Virus record (IMG/VR): IMGVR_UViG_3300033142_000579
Coordinates: 1 to 35,127 of that record
Length of the DNA stretch: 35,127 bases
Source of the DNA: a virus
Strand: one strand, 5' to 3'
Shown here: piece by piece, positions 7,497 to 15,736 of the stretch
Layout of the letters: every line of letters begins with the position of its first letter
Numbering within the stretch: position 1 is the first letter of the stretch
Made by a program: the position numbers and the translations under genes
The notes under the pieces: generated by a model
Told to the model about the DNA's origin: nothing
Database searches by the model: none
The model's input: the letters and a program-made list of their open reading frames with translations, nothing else

Positions 7497-9254
7497 CTAA
7501 AAATTCATTCCAAAGTGAGGAGCATTTTCTGCCGCTGCCTCTGCACCACGAGCATAGTAAATGAACAACCTTGGGTCTCTTGATGGATTGGCTGCTGCCG
7601 TTGCATTGATTTGGAATGCTCTATCAGTCGTAGCTTCATCTTCTGCCGTAAGTGCTACACTCCAATATGTAAGACCGCTGGCTATGTGATTGTGTAGGTC
7701 GTCTATTGCATTGGCATTTAGATATTCTGGAGAGACGTTTAGTATCATTTGCTGAGAAGAATATCTTTTATATTCACGACCAGTAGCCAAATCTGGGAAT
7801 ACTCTAGCAACCGGGTCTCCAGAGGGTTCAGACCAGCATCCACCAATTCTGTTCCACCAGCGGCCACTCCAAACACTAACACAGTATGGCTCGAATAGAA
7901 TTTTATCAATAACTGCATCAGAATGTATTGCTCTAATATCAAAAATACATGCAGCACGATAAAGTGTGCCACCAGAATCTCTACCAATATACTCGGTATC
8001 ATCAGCATCCCATCTGGTAGTGCTGTCACAACTTGTTGTGTGAACTCCAGTAATTACTGCACGATGGTCAAGGACTTCTACCCATGGACCATCAATATAG
8101 TCGTCGGTCGTATTGACTTGTAGCGTAAGGTCTTCAGCCTTGTGCAAAGCTGCATTGTTGCCTGTTATTACAATTTCAAGGCGGTCGGTTTCATCATCTA
8201 CAAGAACACCCCATGTGGTGCTTGCACCAGTTGTTGCAAGTTTCAAGCCAGTTCCAGTAAATGCACTTTCTGTTTGCTGATGTGCTGGGTGTGCATCTGC
8301 ATTATCATTTGCTTCATTTTGACGACCAAAATGTCCTGCATAAAACACATTGGAATCATCCAATATATTCAATAGGCCATATGTAACATCACCACCCGCC
8401 ACTGTAACATCTATTTGATGACGGTAGTTTCCTACTGGCCATTCAACACCAGGGAGACCTGACATAGAAGTGCTACAAAGTATAACACCACCCGTGCTAA
8501 GTGGCATTTCTGCGCCCATGTCTCTTTCTGTAATAGAGTCTGCATGCAAAGTTATAATTCCAGTATATACTCCGGTATGTGGAGTTTCTCCAGCAGCAAA
8601 ATATCCCATCCTACTATACATTGTCATTGTTCCACTAGGAATAGAATATCTGCCCTTCGACCTTTGTGATGGCAAGGCTCCATTTGGATTGACTTCTGTT
8701 ATATCAAGATGTTCGGTCCACATCCTCCATCCTGTGGATTCTTGAAGCTCATTGTGTTTACTAAGGAGTTCCAGGTCCATGTTTTTGCCATGACGAATAA
8801 GCTTAATGTCTGGAATGACAAAATCTGCCCAGTCCTTGAACACAGTATTTTGCGGGATACCGTTTATAAGGAGTTTTTGCATAGCCTTTTTCTCGGCATA
8901 TACAACCCTGAACTGTTTTGTGTTTATTGCTCCACCAAGATTGGGGTCTGGAGCAAGAGGCAGCAGTGTAATTTCGGTAGCCGTTTTACTTCCTGGCGGA
9001 TTCGTCCGTGGGTCATCCCACCACGTAGTTACTTTACATCCGCCTTCTACTGGTAAATCTTCGACAGCATAGTGGTCACCAGTGAAAATAACACCCTGAA
9101 CGTTGATTCTATTAACCCAACCGGCATCGTCAGTTGTAACTTCTTCTAGAGATGGGGATACGTCTGGTTTCTCTGGGACATCAGCCCAATCTGCACTATC
9201 CAGCGTTTCCCATCCGGACGGAATAGCTCTCGTCCATTGCACCAAAGTCTTCAT
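7497..9254 (-). CDS. Large virion structural protein, 585 aa
   Basis: Beta-rich throughout, with many aromatic and Gly/Asp residues and no catalytic motif. Segments such as AACIFDIRAIHSDAVIDKI resemble the stabilised beta-jellyroll domains seen in surface fibres. The C-terminal part, with SAEYL-like strands and TTDRAFQINATAAANPSRDP, looks like an outer domain. The gene follows four fibre-like paralogues and precedes the connector genes. A head fibre, decoration or minor tail role is possible. SD is AGGGGG, the stop is TAG. Confidence 0.5.
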   Translation of the reverse strand: MKTLVQWTRAIPSGWETLDSADWADVPEKPDVSPSLEEVTTDDAGWVNRINVQGVIFTGDHYAVEDLPVEGGCKVTTWWDDPRTNPPGSKTATEITLLPLAPDPNLGGAINTKQFRVVYAEKKAMQKLLINGIPQNTVFKDWADFVIPDIKLIRHGKNMDLELLSKHNELQESTGWRMWTEHLDITEVNPNGALPSQRSKGRYSIPSGTMTMYSRMGYFAAGETPHTGVYTGIITLHADSITERDMGAEMPLSTGGVILCSTSMSGLPGVEWPVGNYRHQIDVTVAGGDVTYGLLNILDDSNVFYAGHFGRQNEANDNADAHPAHQQTESAFTGTGLKLATTGASTTWGVLVDDETDRLEIVITGNNAALHKAEDLTLQVNTTDDYIDGPWVEVLDHRAVITGVHTTSCDSTTRWDADDTEYIGRDSGGTLYRAACIFDIRAIHSDAVIDKILFEPYCVSVWSGRWWNRIGGCWSEPSGDPVARVFPDLATGREYKRYSSQQMILNVSPEYLNANAIDDLHNHIASGLTYWSVALTAEDEATTDRAFQINATAAANPSRDPRLFIYYARGAEAAAENAPHFGMNF

Positions 9255-9267
9255 CTAGCCCCCTGCC

Positions 9268-9900
9268 TTAAGCAGTATTCTGGAAGTCCAAACTTGCGAC
9301 TCCGTAGTAGTCCGTTCCGTCATAGTAGAATGACAATATATCAATTGCGCCACTTCCTGTAGTAATCGTTGGAGCAGTTCCGCCAGGGAAAAGCACTTCG
9401 GCTGGAGATGCGGTATCCCACGTTGGAGCCGTAAACGTTCCCATCTGAGCAACCTTAAGTAGTAGATTGCATGGACCAGGAGGTGCAGTAAATGCGAATA
9501 GGCAATTTTGGTCCAACAGAACCTTTTGTTTTTGCCCCTCATTCCAATCAATAGCACACGTTGCGTGGGCCAATCCGTGGTCATATTCCGCACTAAAGCT
9601 AGCAGTTTTCAGCCCACTCATCTTATCATCATCATCCAACAGAACATTGCTTCCCTGGATATTTCTGCCAGATGTAGTATGGTATCTAGGAATTGCGTTA
9701 TCTAGCGACGATAGCTCCTCGTTACCAACGTTTCCAGTCGAAGACGCAACCGCCTCGTTCTTCCATTTCGGAATCAAGTCTACATTGAATGATAGAATCT
9801 GACCTTCGCTTCCTGGCGGAACACTCTGGGCCATACCTTCATCATTGTAGTAATACAAAACTCCGCTAGTTCCTGCGGCAGCTTCTCCACTATGAGTCAT
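9268..9900 (-). CDS. Fibre-like structural protein, paralogue 4 of 4, 210 aa
   Basis: The start chosen is ATG at 9898-9900, which overlaps the TGA of the upstream paralogue (ATGA). An upstream in-frame GTG at 9910-9912 is less likely. The N-terminal half carries DNAIPRYHTTSGRNIQGSN, a phrase typical of phage fibre shafts (DNA.PR....G..IQ.S). The C-terminal half ends in strands with YYDGTDYYGV, parallel to the NGTEW ending of its neighbours. It is probably an attachment or head-fibre protein. Confidence 0.6.
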   Translation of the reverse strand: MTHSGEAAAGTSGVLYYYNDEGMAQSVPPGSEGQILSFNVDLIPKWKNEAVASSTGNVGNEELSSLDNAIPRYHTTSGRNIQGSNVLLDDDDKMSGLKTASFSAEYDHGLAHATCAIDWNEGQKQKVLLDQNCLFAFTAPPGPCNLLLKVAQMGTFTAPTWDTASPAEVLFPGGTAPTITTGSGAIDILSFYYDGTDYYGVASLDFQNTA

Positions 9901-10598
9901 ACGATATTCCACTCCGTCCCATTAAAAAGCAACGAGTATGCTTGATAATTATTTATCATCACAATACTACTATTGCCATCTATAGTCTTTCCTGGCGCAA
10001 GAATGGTGATGTTGTTTGATTTCGCATCTCCCTTTCCATCTTTGACTAGAATCTCTTGACCGACCTTTGGTGATGCTGGGAGACTTACCGTAATGATTCC
10101 TGCAACTGCCTTATTGATAATGACCTTCCTACTACTAGGAGAAAGACTTACCGATGCGCCCGCAGTAACAATTTGCGGGGTGAATATACCATGCTCTATC
10201 CACTCAACGTCATCTCCATCATTACTTACGATTTGTCCAGAAGCGCCCATTGGGAAGCGGGTCCACTTTTGGGCCGCAGATGCTCGAACTAGGTCGCCCC
10301 TAGTAGGTGGTGTTACTGCAATGGTATCAGGGTGGGTTGCACTCAAAAGTTCGTGCGTAGAGCCACTGCCCAACACACTAGGTGAAGCTGGAGACCAACT
10401 AGACCCATCCCAAGCAAGGACGAATCCACTACTTGGGACTTCGGATGATACCGGATTTTGTTGAAGCGCAATTACGATTAGATTATCAAGAACTCCAGAT
10501 ACATCTCCGCGAGCCTCTTCCCACCCAATCTTAGCGACACTACCATTAACGTTTAGCGTTAAAATGCGGCCGCTAGGCGCTGTGCCATACCATGTCAT
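9897..10598 (-). CDS. Fibre-like structural protein, paralogue 3 of 4, 233 aa
   Basis: The N-terminal part starts MTWYGTAPSGRIL, close to the MTWIGVASSGEIL of the next gene. The middle holds HELLSATHPDT and VRASAAQKWTRFPMGASG, the HxLLSxxHxDT plus repeated W motif of phage fibres. The C-terminal part, VKDGKGDAKSNNITI then NGTEWNIV, is shared with two neighbours. The four genes look like a tandem expansion. They lie between capsid and neck genes, so head fibres are as likely as tail fibres. Confidence 0.65.
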   Translation of the reverse strand: MTWYGTAPSGRILTLNVNGSVAKIGWEEARGDVSGVLDNLIVIALQQNPVSSEVPSSGFVLAWDGSSWSPASPSVLGSGSTHELLSATHPDTIAVTPPTRGDLVRASAAQKWTRFPMGASGQIVSNDGDDVEWIEHGIFTPQIVTAGASVSLSPSSRKVIINKAVAGIITVSLPASPKVGQEILVKDGKGDAKSNNITILAPGKTIDGNSSIVMINNYQAYSLLFNGTEWNIV

Positions 10599-10682
10599 AA
10601 CCCGCCCTATCTAGGCATATGCCCATTCCGCAATAAAAGCCATTGCAATTACCAAACGAAAAACAGATAGATTATCAGCAGA

Positions 10683-11534
10683 TTAGATAATACTCCACTG
10701 GGTTCCGTTATACATTAGGGACAGGGCTGCGAAGTTGTTTCTGATTACAACGGTGCCGTTTCCATCAATGTTGTTTCCATTTCCATCAACAGTGATGTAG
10801 TTCGTCTTTGCATTACCATTTGCATCCTTGACTACGTGCATTTCTCCACTTGTTGGAGCAGCAGGCATCGTAATGGTAATTGGGTCGGTGTTCTTCACCG
10901 AAACAATATAGTCAGAAACTAGAACGGTATATGCACCAACCGTGTCTGTGTCTCTAATGACCTGTCCACCGTTCAGAACTAGCTTATCATTAGCACCATC
11001 TAGAGTCAACATGTCGTTGCCGCCAGCGGTTCCAATCATTGTGTTAGCTGTCTCGGCAGACCAACCAGTGTCCACATCACCAACGAAGGTCATTGATGGA
11101 GCGGCTGCTGTGCCTAGAGCAAACGGTGTTACTGCGCCTAGCTGAGTCCACTCAACATCAGAAGCGGCAGCATAGAGAACATAGCCTTCAGTTCCCTTGT
11201 CATACTCTTCCCACTTAGGAGTGGAGTTTCCTCTGATAAGACTGCCCTGCGATACAGCAGAAGCAACAGTATCAGGGTGAGTTGCGCTCAATAGGTCGTG
11301 AGTGCCACCGCTTCCACCTGAATCAGTAACCGGCGTCCATTGGCCGCCAAGGAATACTAGAAGCTCAGATGTTTGTGGTGGTGTTGGACTAATTGGATAA
11401 CCCTGGAGGCCAGAAACACTGGTGTCCCCAACGGTTCCTGTTACGTCACCAATTAGCTCACTATAAAATACTAGGTTCTCATCCCCCATTGCATGAAGGA
11501 TTTCACCACTACTAGCTACGCCAATCCAAGTCAT
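10683..11534 (-). CDS. Fibre-like structural protein, paralogue 2 of 4, 283 aa
   Basis: Same architecture as the gene downstream: MTWIGVASSGEIL start, GDVTGTVGDTSVSGLQG segment, HDLLSATHPDT repeat, and C-terminal VKDANGNAKTNYITV with final NGTQWSII. It is the longest copy because of an extra region about residues 140-200 (TFVGDVDTGWSAETANTM). SD is AGGGGG seven bases before ATG. A surface-exposed fibre role is inferred from the motifs. Confidence 0.65.
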   Translation of the reverse strand: MTWIGVASSGEILHAMGDENLVFYSELIGDVTGTVGDTSVSGLQGYPISPTPPQTSELLVFLGGQWTPVTDSGGSGGTHDLLSATHPDTVASAVSQGSLIRGNSTPKWEEYDKGTEGYVLYAAASDVEWTQLGAVTPFALGTAAAPSMTFVGDVDTGWSAETANTMIGTAGGNDMLTLDGANDKLVLNGGQVIRDTDTVGAYTVLVSDYIVSVKNTDPITITMPAAPTSGEMHVVKDANGNAKTNYITVDGNGNNIDGNGTVVIRNNFAALSLMYNGTQWSII

Positions 11535-11548
11535 AAATGCCCCCTAGG

Positions 11549-12133
11549 TTATATCACGTTCCATTCTGTTCCATTGTAGATAAACGTGAATGCTTGGTAA
11601 TTCTGTGTTATCACAAAAGAGCTTAGGCCATCAATCGTCCCGGCAGATGCCTGGATACTGATGTTGTTAGTAAATGCATCACCTTTAGCATCCTTCACAA
11701 CTATCATTCTACCAGTATCAGGTGACGATGGCAACGTTACACTCGTTGCGGCCCCTATATTCTTCTTTACCATTATTATGTCATCGCTAGAAATTCCAGC
11801 AATGCTTCCAGCACCAGTTACAATTCTGACATTTCGCTTGAAATATCCACCAAGTTCAATTCCACCTGGCGTTACGATGTTACCATTGTCATCAAGCGTA
11901 GCCAGACTGTTTTGTATCGCCTCACCTGTCGAGCCATTCCACCTAGCGACTGCATTATCGGTAGACACAATAGGTCCAGCAACCTGCGTTCCGGAAGCAG
12001 TTACGGCACTATCATCACCGATGTCAACTCTAAAGTCGGCTAGTAGACTCATACTCGGCGGGCTCCCTGTTAGTCCTGATGGAGTAGAGGTGTCGTCGGC
12101 AATGTTTGCTCTTATATCACCTACTAGGCTCAT
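11549..12133 (-). CDS. Fibre-like structural protein, paralogue 1 of 4, 194 aa
   Basis: The N-terminus contains two copies of a short repeat (MSLVGDIRANIADD and MSLLADFRVDIGDD), then DNAVARWNGSTGEAIQNS and the shared C-terminal domain VKDAKGDAFTNNISI ending NGTEWNVI. It lacks the HxLLSxxHxDT unit. A GGTGTATATT motif lies 20 bases before the start. It is the first gene of the four-copy tandem. Confidence 0.65.
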   Translation of the reverse strand: MSLVGDIRANIADDTSTPSGLTGSPPSMSLLADFRVDIGDDSAVTASGTQVAGPIVSTDNAVARWNGSTGEAIQNSLATLDDNGNIVTPGGIELGGYFKRNVRIVTGAGSIAGISSDDIIMVKKNIGAATSVTLPSSPDTGRMIVVKDAKGDAFTNNISIQASAGTIDGLSSFVITQNYQAFTFIYNGTEWNVI

Positions 12134-12153
12134 ACATCCCGCCTCTACATCTG

Positions 12154-12163
12154 AATATACACC
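12154..12163 (-). promoter_or_regulatory. GGTGTATAA-type motif before fibre genes
   Basis: GGTGTATATT on the minus strand, 20 bases upstream of the first fibre-like gene and inside the short gap after the hypothetical gene at 12179-12535. It is one of seven sites of this type and a candidate late-promoter element. Confidence 0.4.
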
Positions 12164-12178
12164 GTTCGGTAGCTACTC

Positions 12179-12535
12179 CTAGCTAGTGATTTTTGCTATT
12201 ACGGCCTTACGTAGCCCTAGCCTTTCTGAAAATGTAGGTTTGCTTCTCCCAACCCTGTAGTCTATACCAAATGCTCGTGCAATTGCAACAAGAACTTCAA
12301 AATCAACCAAGTGTATCTTGGATATCCTAAATGATACATCTGGGATGCTAATGCCGAACATTTCTTTTATGATAGACGGAGTATATACAGCATCCTCCAA
12401 TCTTGCCTTGTTTTTCTTATACAGCGCAAATGGAATGTCTGTTGGGCCGAACCTGCCATAACTGAAGCATTTGCCATAGACTCTGTGACCGTCTATAGTT
12501 GAATACCCCATAGGCTCATTTAGGTAAACCAGCAT
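12179..12535 (-). CDS. Hypothetical protein, 118 aa
   Basis: The start chosen is ATG 12533-12535 (MLVYLNEPMGYS) behind AGGA. An in-frame TTG at 12569-12571 lies inside the terminator hairpin after the capsid gene and is therefore unlikely. The protein is basic with mixed helix and strand (KIHLVDFEVLVAIARAFGIDYRVGR). No family was recognised. It sits between the capsid terminator and the fibre genes, so a virion or assembly role is possible. The stop is TAG. Confidence 0.55.
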   Translation of the reverse strand: MLVYLNEPMGYSTIDGHRVYGKCFSYGRFGPTDIPFALYKKNKARLEDAVYTPSIIKEMFGISIPDVSFRISKIHLVDFEVLVAIARAFGIDYRVGRSKPTFSERLGLRKAVIAKITS

Positions 12536-12549
12536 CTTAGTCCTAATAG

Positions 12550-12583
12550 AAAAGGCAGATACAGAACCCAATCTGCATCTGCC
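12550..12583 (-). terminator. Rho-independent terminator after major capsid gene
   Basis: On the minus strand GGCAGATGCAGA, loop TTGGGT, TCTGTATCTGCC gives a 12-bp stem with one G-T pair, followed at once by TTTTCT. It starts 27 bases after the capsid stop. Such a partial terminator behind the most abundant gene is common in phages. Its position also argues against the upstream TTG start for the next gene. Confidence 0.85.
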
Positions 12584-12609
12584 CTCTCATGTTTTGGTCG
12601 TCCTTCAGC

Positions 12610-13611
12610 TTAGAAGGTGCCTAGGATTACTCTACGGTTGTCGAGAACGGCGAAACCGTGCTCCATCCATCCGTAAATTCCAGCCCTTTGCTGACGATGT
12701 AGACTGTCATCCTCAAAGGTCTGTAGCTCCTGGCGAATTGGCTGGACGAAGCTGTCGTTGGTGCTTAGGTCAAGACCTACAACGAACTCCTGGTCAGCAC
12801 TAACTGCCGTCACGGAACGTCCAAGTGTGGTATCTAGATAGGTCTGATACTCCTGACCGACACCATACTCGGTCATGAAGTGAAGCGTGGTTCCATATAG
12901 GTTTGCCAAGTTTCTACCAGCACTAGTTAGAATCTCACGACGAGTTACTTCGTCAATCTCGGAAATGTCCCATGCTCTTAGGTCTTCCATGGCCTCCATT
13001 GACATATAGAGGTCAGTAAGCATACCAGCCTGGCCGTTTCCACCAGCGTTACGCGTCATGGCAGTTTGCATACGGGAGACAAGCTCCTTAGTAAACTGAC
13101 CAGCAGCGGCACCAGTATCAGCGACAACAAGACCGCGAGCGTCGGCTGCTGCTAGGAGCGTGTGCCAACCATCCTCGTTAATCTTGCGGACGAATCCCAT
13201 CTGGTAAACACGGATTGCGCGACCAACCACGTCAAAGCGTGCATCGCGGGCGTAGCGTAGGCTCCAGTCAATTGCGTTAGCAATCTGGAAAGTTGGAACC
13301 CATAGCTCGTCGCCTTCGACGTGACGCTCTGGAACCTTGCCCTGCTTAGGCAAAGTAATAGCGGTGAAGTCAAGGTCTTCCGTGCCTGGACGAACAAAGT
13401 CAAGTGGATAGTTTGCCTGAGCACCTGGTGCTAGAACTTCACGACGGAAGATTCCACCTAGGTTGTCCTCATCAAAAATACCCTGACGGAGTGGCTCACT
13501 TAGCGCTGCGGCAAGTGCCTTTTGCGCGGCCATAGCCACTTGGACATTATCAGAAGCAGTAGCTCTAAGTAGGGCAATCTGTTCTGGAGTTAGCTTAATC
13601 AATGCACTCAT
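12610..13611 (-). CDS. Major capsid protein, 333 aa
   Basis: HK97-fold type by length, composition and context. The helical N-terminus (MSALIKLTPEQIALLRATASDNVQVAMAAQ) is followed by a beta- and loop-rich body. The body includes RREVLAPGAQANYPLDFVRPG and YARDARFDVVGRAIRVYQMG, of the sort seen in actinophage and similar capsid proteins. It follows protease/scaffold and decoration genes and is followed by a strong terminator. The C-terminal motif GWMEHGFAVLDNRRVILGTF is typical of the P-domain end. Confidence 0.85.
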   Translation of the reverse strand: MSALIKLTPEQIALLRATASDNVQVAMAAQKALAAALSEPLRQGIFDEDNLGGIFRREVLAPGAQANYPLDFVRPGTEDLDFTAITLPKQGKVPERHVEGDELWVPTFQIANAIDWSLRYARDARFDVVGRAIRVYQMGFVRKINEDGWHTLLAAADARGLVVADTGAAAGQFTKELVSRMQTAMTRNAGGNGQAGMLTDLYMSMEAMEDLRAWDISEIDEVTRREILTSAGRNLANLYGTTLHFMTEYGVGQEYQTYLDTTLGRSVTAVSADQEFVVGLDLSTNDSFVQPIRQELQTFEDDSLHRQQRAGIYGWMEHGFAVLDNRRVILGTF

Positions 13612-13633
13612 AGTCTTCTCCTCCTTACCCTTC

Positions 13634-14089
13634 TTATAGGTCGATGTGGACTAGTGCGTAGCCATTGGCATTTGCAACTGTCCTAAAGTAACCAACTTGA
13701 GGAGAGTTCTTGCCGCTGGCACCGTCTAGAAGCAAGTTTGCGGAAATGTATCCACTTGCACCTAGATAAGCTGGCTTACCAGCTACAGGTGTTCCGACTA
13801 GAAGATTCGTCTCATAATCGCCCTTCACTCCAATGCCAACTACGCTGCCGACATCAGACACGTTACGGTTCAAAAATTCACCGTGACGGTCATAGTTCAT
13901 GTTCTCCACGTCGTCGAGAAGAACACCAACTGGATGGATGTTCAAACCTGTTGCAGTTGCAAGGCCAGTTACTTCACCAGCAGCCGTAGTGCCTGCGTTG
14001 ATGCAAACAATCTTGCCTCTTTCTGCAACCTCGTTCAATGCAAAGTGGACTTCTGTCCAGATTTGCTGTCTTCTTGGTGCTAGAGCCAT
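13634..14089 (-). CDS. Capsid decoration/stabilisation protein, 151 aa
   Basis: A small beta-rich protein with NAGTTAAGEVTGLATATGLNIHPVGVLLDDVENM and VVGIGVKGDYETNLL. This resembles phage head decoration proteins that bind the outer capsid face. It lies directly between the protease/scaffold gene and the capsid gene, the usual place. It has no transmembrane segment or signal. Confidence 0.7.
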   Translation of the reverse strand: MALAPRRQQIWTEVHFALNEVAERGKIVCINAGTTAAGEVTGLATATGLNIHPVGVLLDDVENMNYDRHGEFLNRNVSDVGSVVGIGVKGDYETNLLVGTPVAGKPAYLGASGYISANLLLDGASGKNSPQVGYFRTVANANGYALVHIDL

Positions 14090-14100
14090 GTTAATCCTCC

Positions 14101-14874
14101 TTAGTTGTCTTCACTGCTGACTGGCTTATTAGTCATCAGCATTGTCTTTACTAGGCCAGCATAAGCGTTTTCAAAGTCAATAGGCTCCGGAGTTTCTCCA
14201 GCGGATGGAGCTTCCTCAGAAGCAACTACACCTTCAAGAATAGACGCATCAGTTTCACCTTCTCCGTCATCCTCATCACTCTCGTCATCAGTGGCACTTG
14301 CCTCTGCTACGACTTCCGGCTTTGCTGGAACTGCTGCAAGTGCAACCGTCTCCTTGTAATCTTCAAGGTATGCTGCAAAAGCCTCATCATCCATATGCTC
14401 GGCAGCAGAAAGAATCTTCTGAGCCTTCGCATCAATCATGTCTGAATTCTCGTCAGTGCGTAGTGCGGATAGAACCTTGTCAATCTCAGACAGTCTATCT
14501 CTGCTCTTCGCCTCTGCGGCTTGTGCGGCTAGCTTTTCGTTAGCTTCAACTAGCTGCTTCTTAAGCTCATCGGTCTCAGTATTGCTAGCAGTAATTGCTT
14601 CAACTAGGACACCGAAAAACTCTTCTGCCTTTGCACTTGCCAACTTCTCGCCTACTCCTGGGAGAACTTCGTCGAGCGCGGCTGCGCCCTTGACAAATGC
14701 ACTGGTAATATTCTCGACCTGTGCCTGAAGCTCTACCTTTTCAGCAAGGGCAGCATCTTTCTCACTAGCAGTAGACTTAACTTCTGCGCGGAGAGTAACA
14801 GCTTCTTCTGTAGCAGCAGTATACTTGTCGAGAGGGACTCCAGCGCCGGTCTCTACATTCTTAGTATCACTCAT
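14101..14874 (-). CDS. Nested scaffold protein start inside protease gene, 257 aa
   Basis: In frame with the 532-aa gene, ATG 14872-14874 (MSDTKNVETGAG) is preceded by AGGAAGGA seven bases upstream, an excellent ribosome binding site inside coding sequence. Translation from here would give the coiled-coil scaffold alone, without the protease. This parallels lambda C/Nu3, where the scaffold is made from an internal start in the protease gene. Whether the site is used cannot be known from sequence. Confidence 0.6.
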   Translation of the reverse strand: MSDTKNVETGAGVPLDKYTAATEEAVTLRAEVKSTASEKDAALAEKVELQAQVENITSAFVKGAAALDEVLPGVGEKLASAKAEEFFGVLVEAITASNTETDELKKQLVEANEKLAAQAAEAKSRDRLSEIDKVLSALRTDENSDMIDAKAQKILSAAEHMDDEAFAAYLEDYKETVALAAVPAKPEVVAEASATDDESDEDDGEGETDASILEGVVASEEAPSAGETPEPIDFENAYAGLVKTMLMTNKPVSSEDN

Positions 14875-15699
14875 ATTTGAATCCTTCCTAGACTCGTTAA
14901 TGGCCTGACTTTTACTCCCCAAGTCACCAATAACGTTTTGGGCGATAGCTTTTACTGTCGCCTCGCTGGCTTCTATGGGCGTGTGAGTCACTGATTGAAT
15001 AACAGATGGTTCGTTTGCTGGTCTCTCTACTATACCTTTTCCACCAAAAACAATGTTTCTCAACACTCTCTTTACGGTAGAACTTCCAAATGAACCGTTT
15101 CCTCCGTTAGCTTTTAGGCTGTCGTCCAAAAAGGCTGTTTCTTCATTTCTCGCAATGACCTTGCTACCAACGAGATAATCGTAGTCGCTAAACCATGCTT
15201 CCATTGAAACAAAAAGCCTGCCTTCGTCGGCACCCTTCTCTATTCTAGCAGCAACAGTAGGAAACAGAGCCTTCCAAATTACGGATTCATCCACAATATG
15301 AAACTGAACTGGAACCTCAAAGTCTGCCGCAGACGCCTTATCTTCAGAAATCACAACGCCGTCGTTATCGGTAACGTATGCATTATACATTACACCAATT
15401 GTCTGGTTATCGACGACAACTTTTCCTGGATTTTCTTTTTGTTCATCCTCTGTTAGTTCTCTACCCGTATTATGCTCCCAATCGACTGGCTTCAGTGCTG
15501 GTGTTGCGCGAGCTTTCCATGTTTCTTCGGGCAAGAATACATCATCGTTCAAATTCGAACCAGTGCTAACCAAAACAGACTTCATATACAGAAGGTCTGG
15601 CTGTGCAACTACCGCCATCCCAGCCACAGCCTTATATGGGACCTGTGGGGATGCGATTACTTTACATGGCACTAGCAATCTGGTTTTGAACTGTTCCAT
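14101..15699 (-). CDS. Capsid maturation protease fused to scaffold, 532 aa
   Basis: Residues 1-230 look like a prohead protease domain: KSVLVSTGSNLNDDVFLPEETW, then PVDWEHN, then GRLFVSMEAWFSDYDYLV, of the type seen in capsid maturation proteases. Residues 280-470 are a long acidic coiled coil rich in Ala/Glu/Lys (LRAEVKSTASEKDAALAEKV), as in scaffold proteins. Protease and scaffold fused in one frame is a known arrangement. The catalytic residues could not be fixed by eye. The precursor should assemble inside the prohead and be cleaved out. A nested start for the scaffold part is listed separately. Confidence 0.75.
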   Translation of the reverse strand: MEQFKTRLLVPCKVIASPQVPYKAVAGMAVVAQPDLLYMKSVLVSTGSNLNDDVFLPEETWKARATPALKPVDWEHNTGRELTEDEQKENPGKVVVDNQTIGVMYNAYVTDNDGVVISEDKASAADFEVPVQFHIVDESVIWKALFPTVAARIEKGADEGRLFVSMEAWFSDYDYLVGSKVIARNEETAFLDDSLKANGGNGSFGSSTVKRVLRNIVFGGKGIVERPANEPSVIQSVTHTPIEASEATVKAIAQNVIGDLGSKSQAINESRKDSNMSDTKNVETGAGVPLDKYTAATEEAVTLRAEVKSTASEKDAALAEKVELQAQVENITSAFVKGAAALDEVLPGVGEKLASAKAEEFFGVLVEAITASNTETDELKKQLVEANEKLAAQAAEAKSRDRLSEIDKVLSALRTDENSDMIDAKAQKILSAAEHMDDEAFAAYLEDYKETVALAAVPAKPEVVAEASATDDESDEDDGEGETDASILEGVVASEEAPSAGETPEPIDFENAYAGLVKTMLMTNKPVSSEDN

Positions 15700-15720
15700 T
15701 GTATTCTCCGGACCTTACTG

Positions 15721-15731
15721 ATTTATACACC
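15721..15731 (-). promoter_or_regulatory. GGTGTATAA motif upstream of protease gene
   Basis: GGTGTATAAAT on the minus strand, 21 bases before the ATG of the capsid protease gene. It is one of seven similar sites and a candidate late-promoter element. The TATAAAT core recalls the T4 late -10 element. Confidence 0.45.
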
Positions 15732-15736
15732 AAGTC

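Noticed and set aside
9255-9593. 112-codon minus-strand frame
   Set aside because: Overlaps the fibre-like gene at 9268-9900 in another frame and encodes no recognisable pattern.
11661-12182. 173-codon open frame on the + strand
   Set aside because: Antisense to a fibre-like gene with clear protein motifs.
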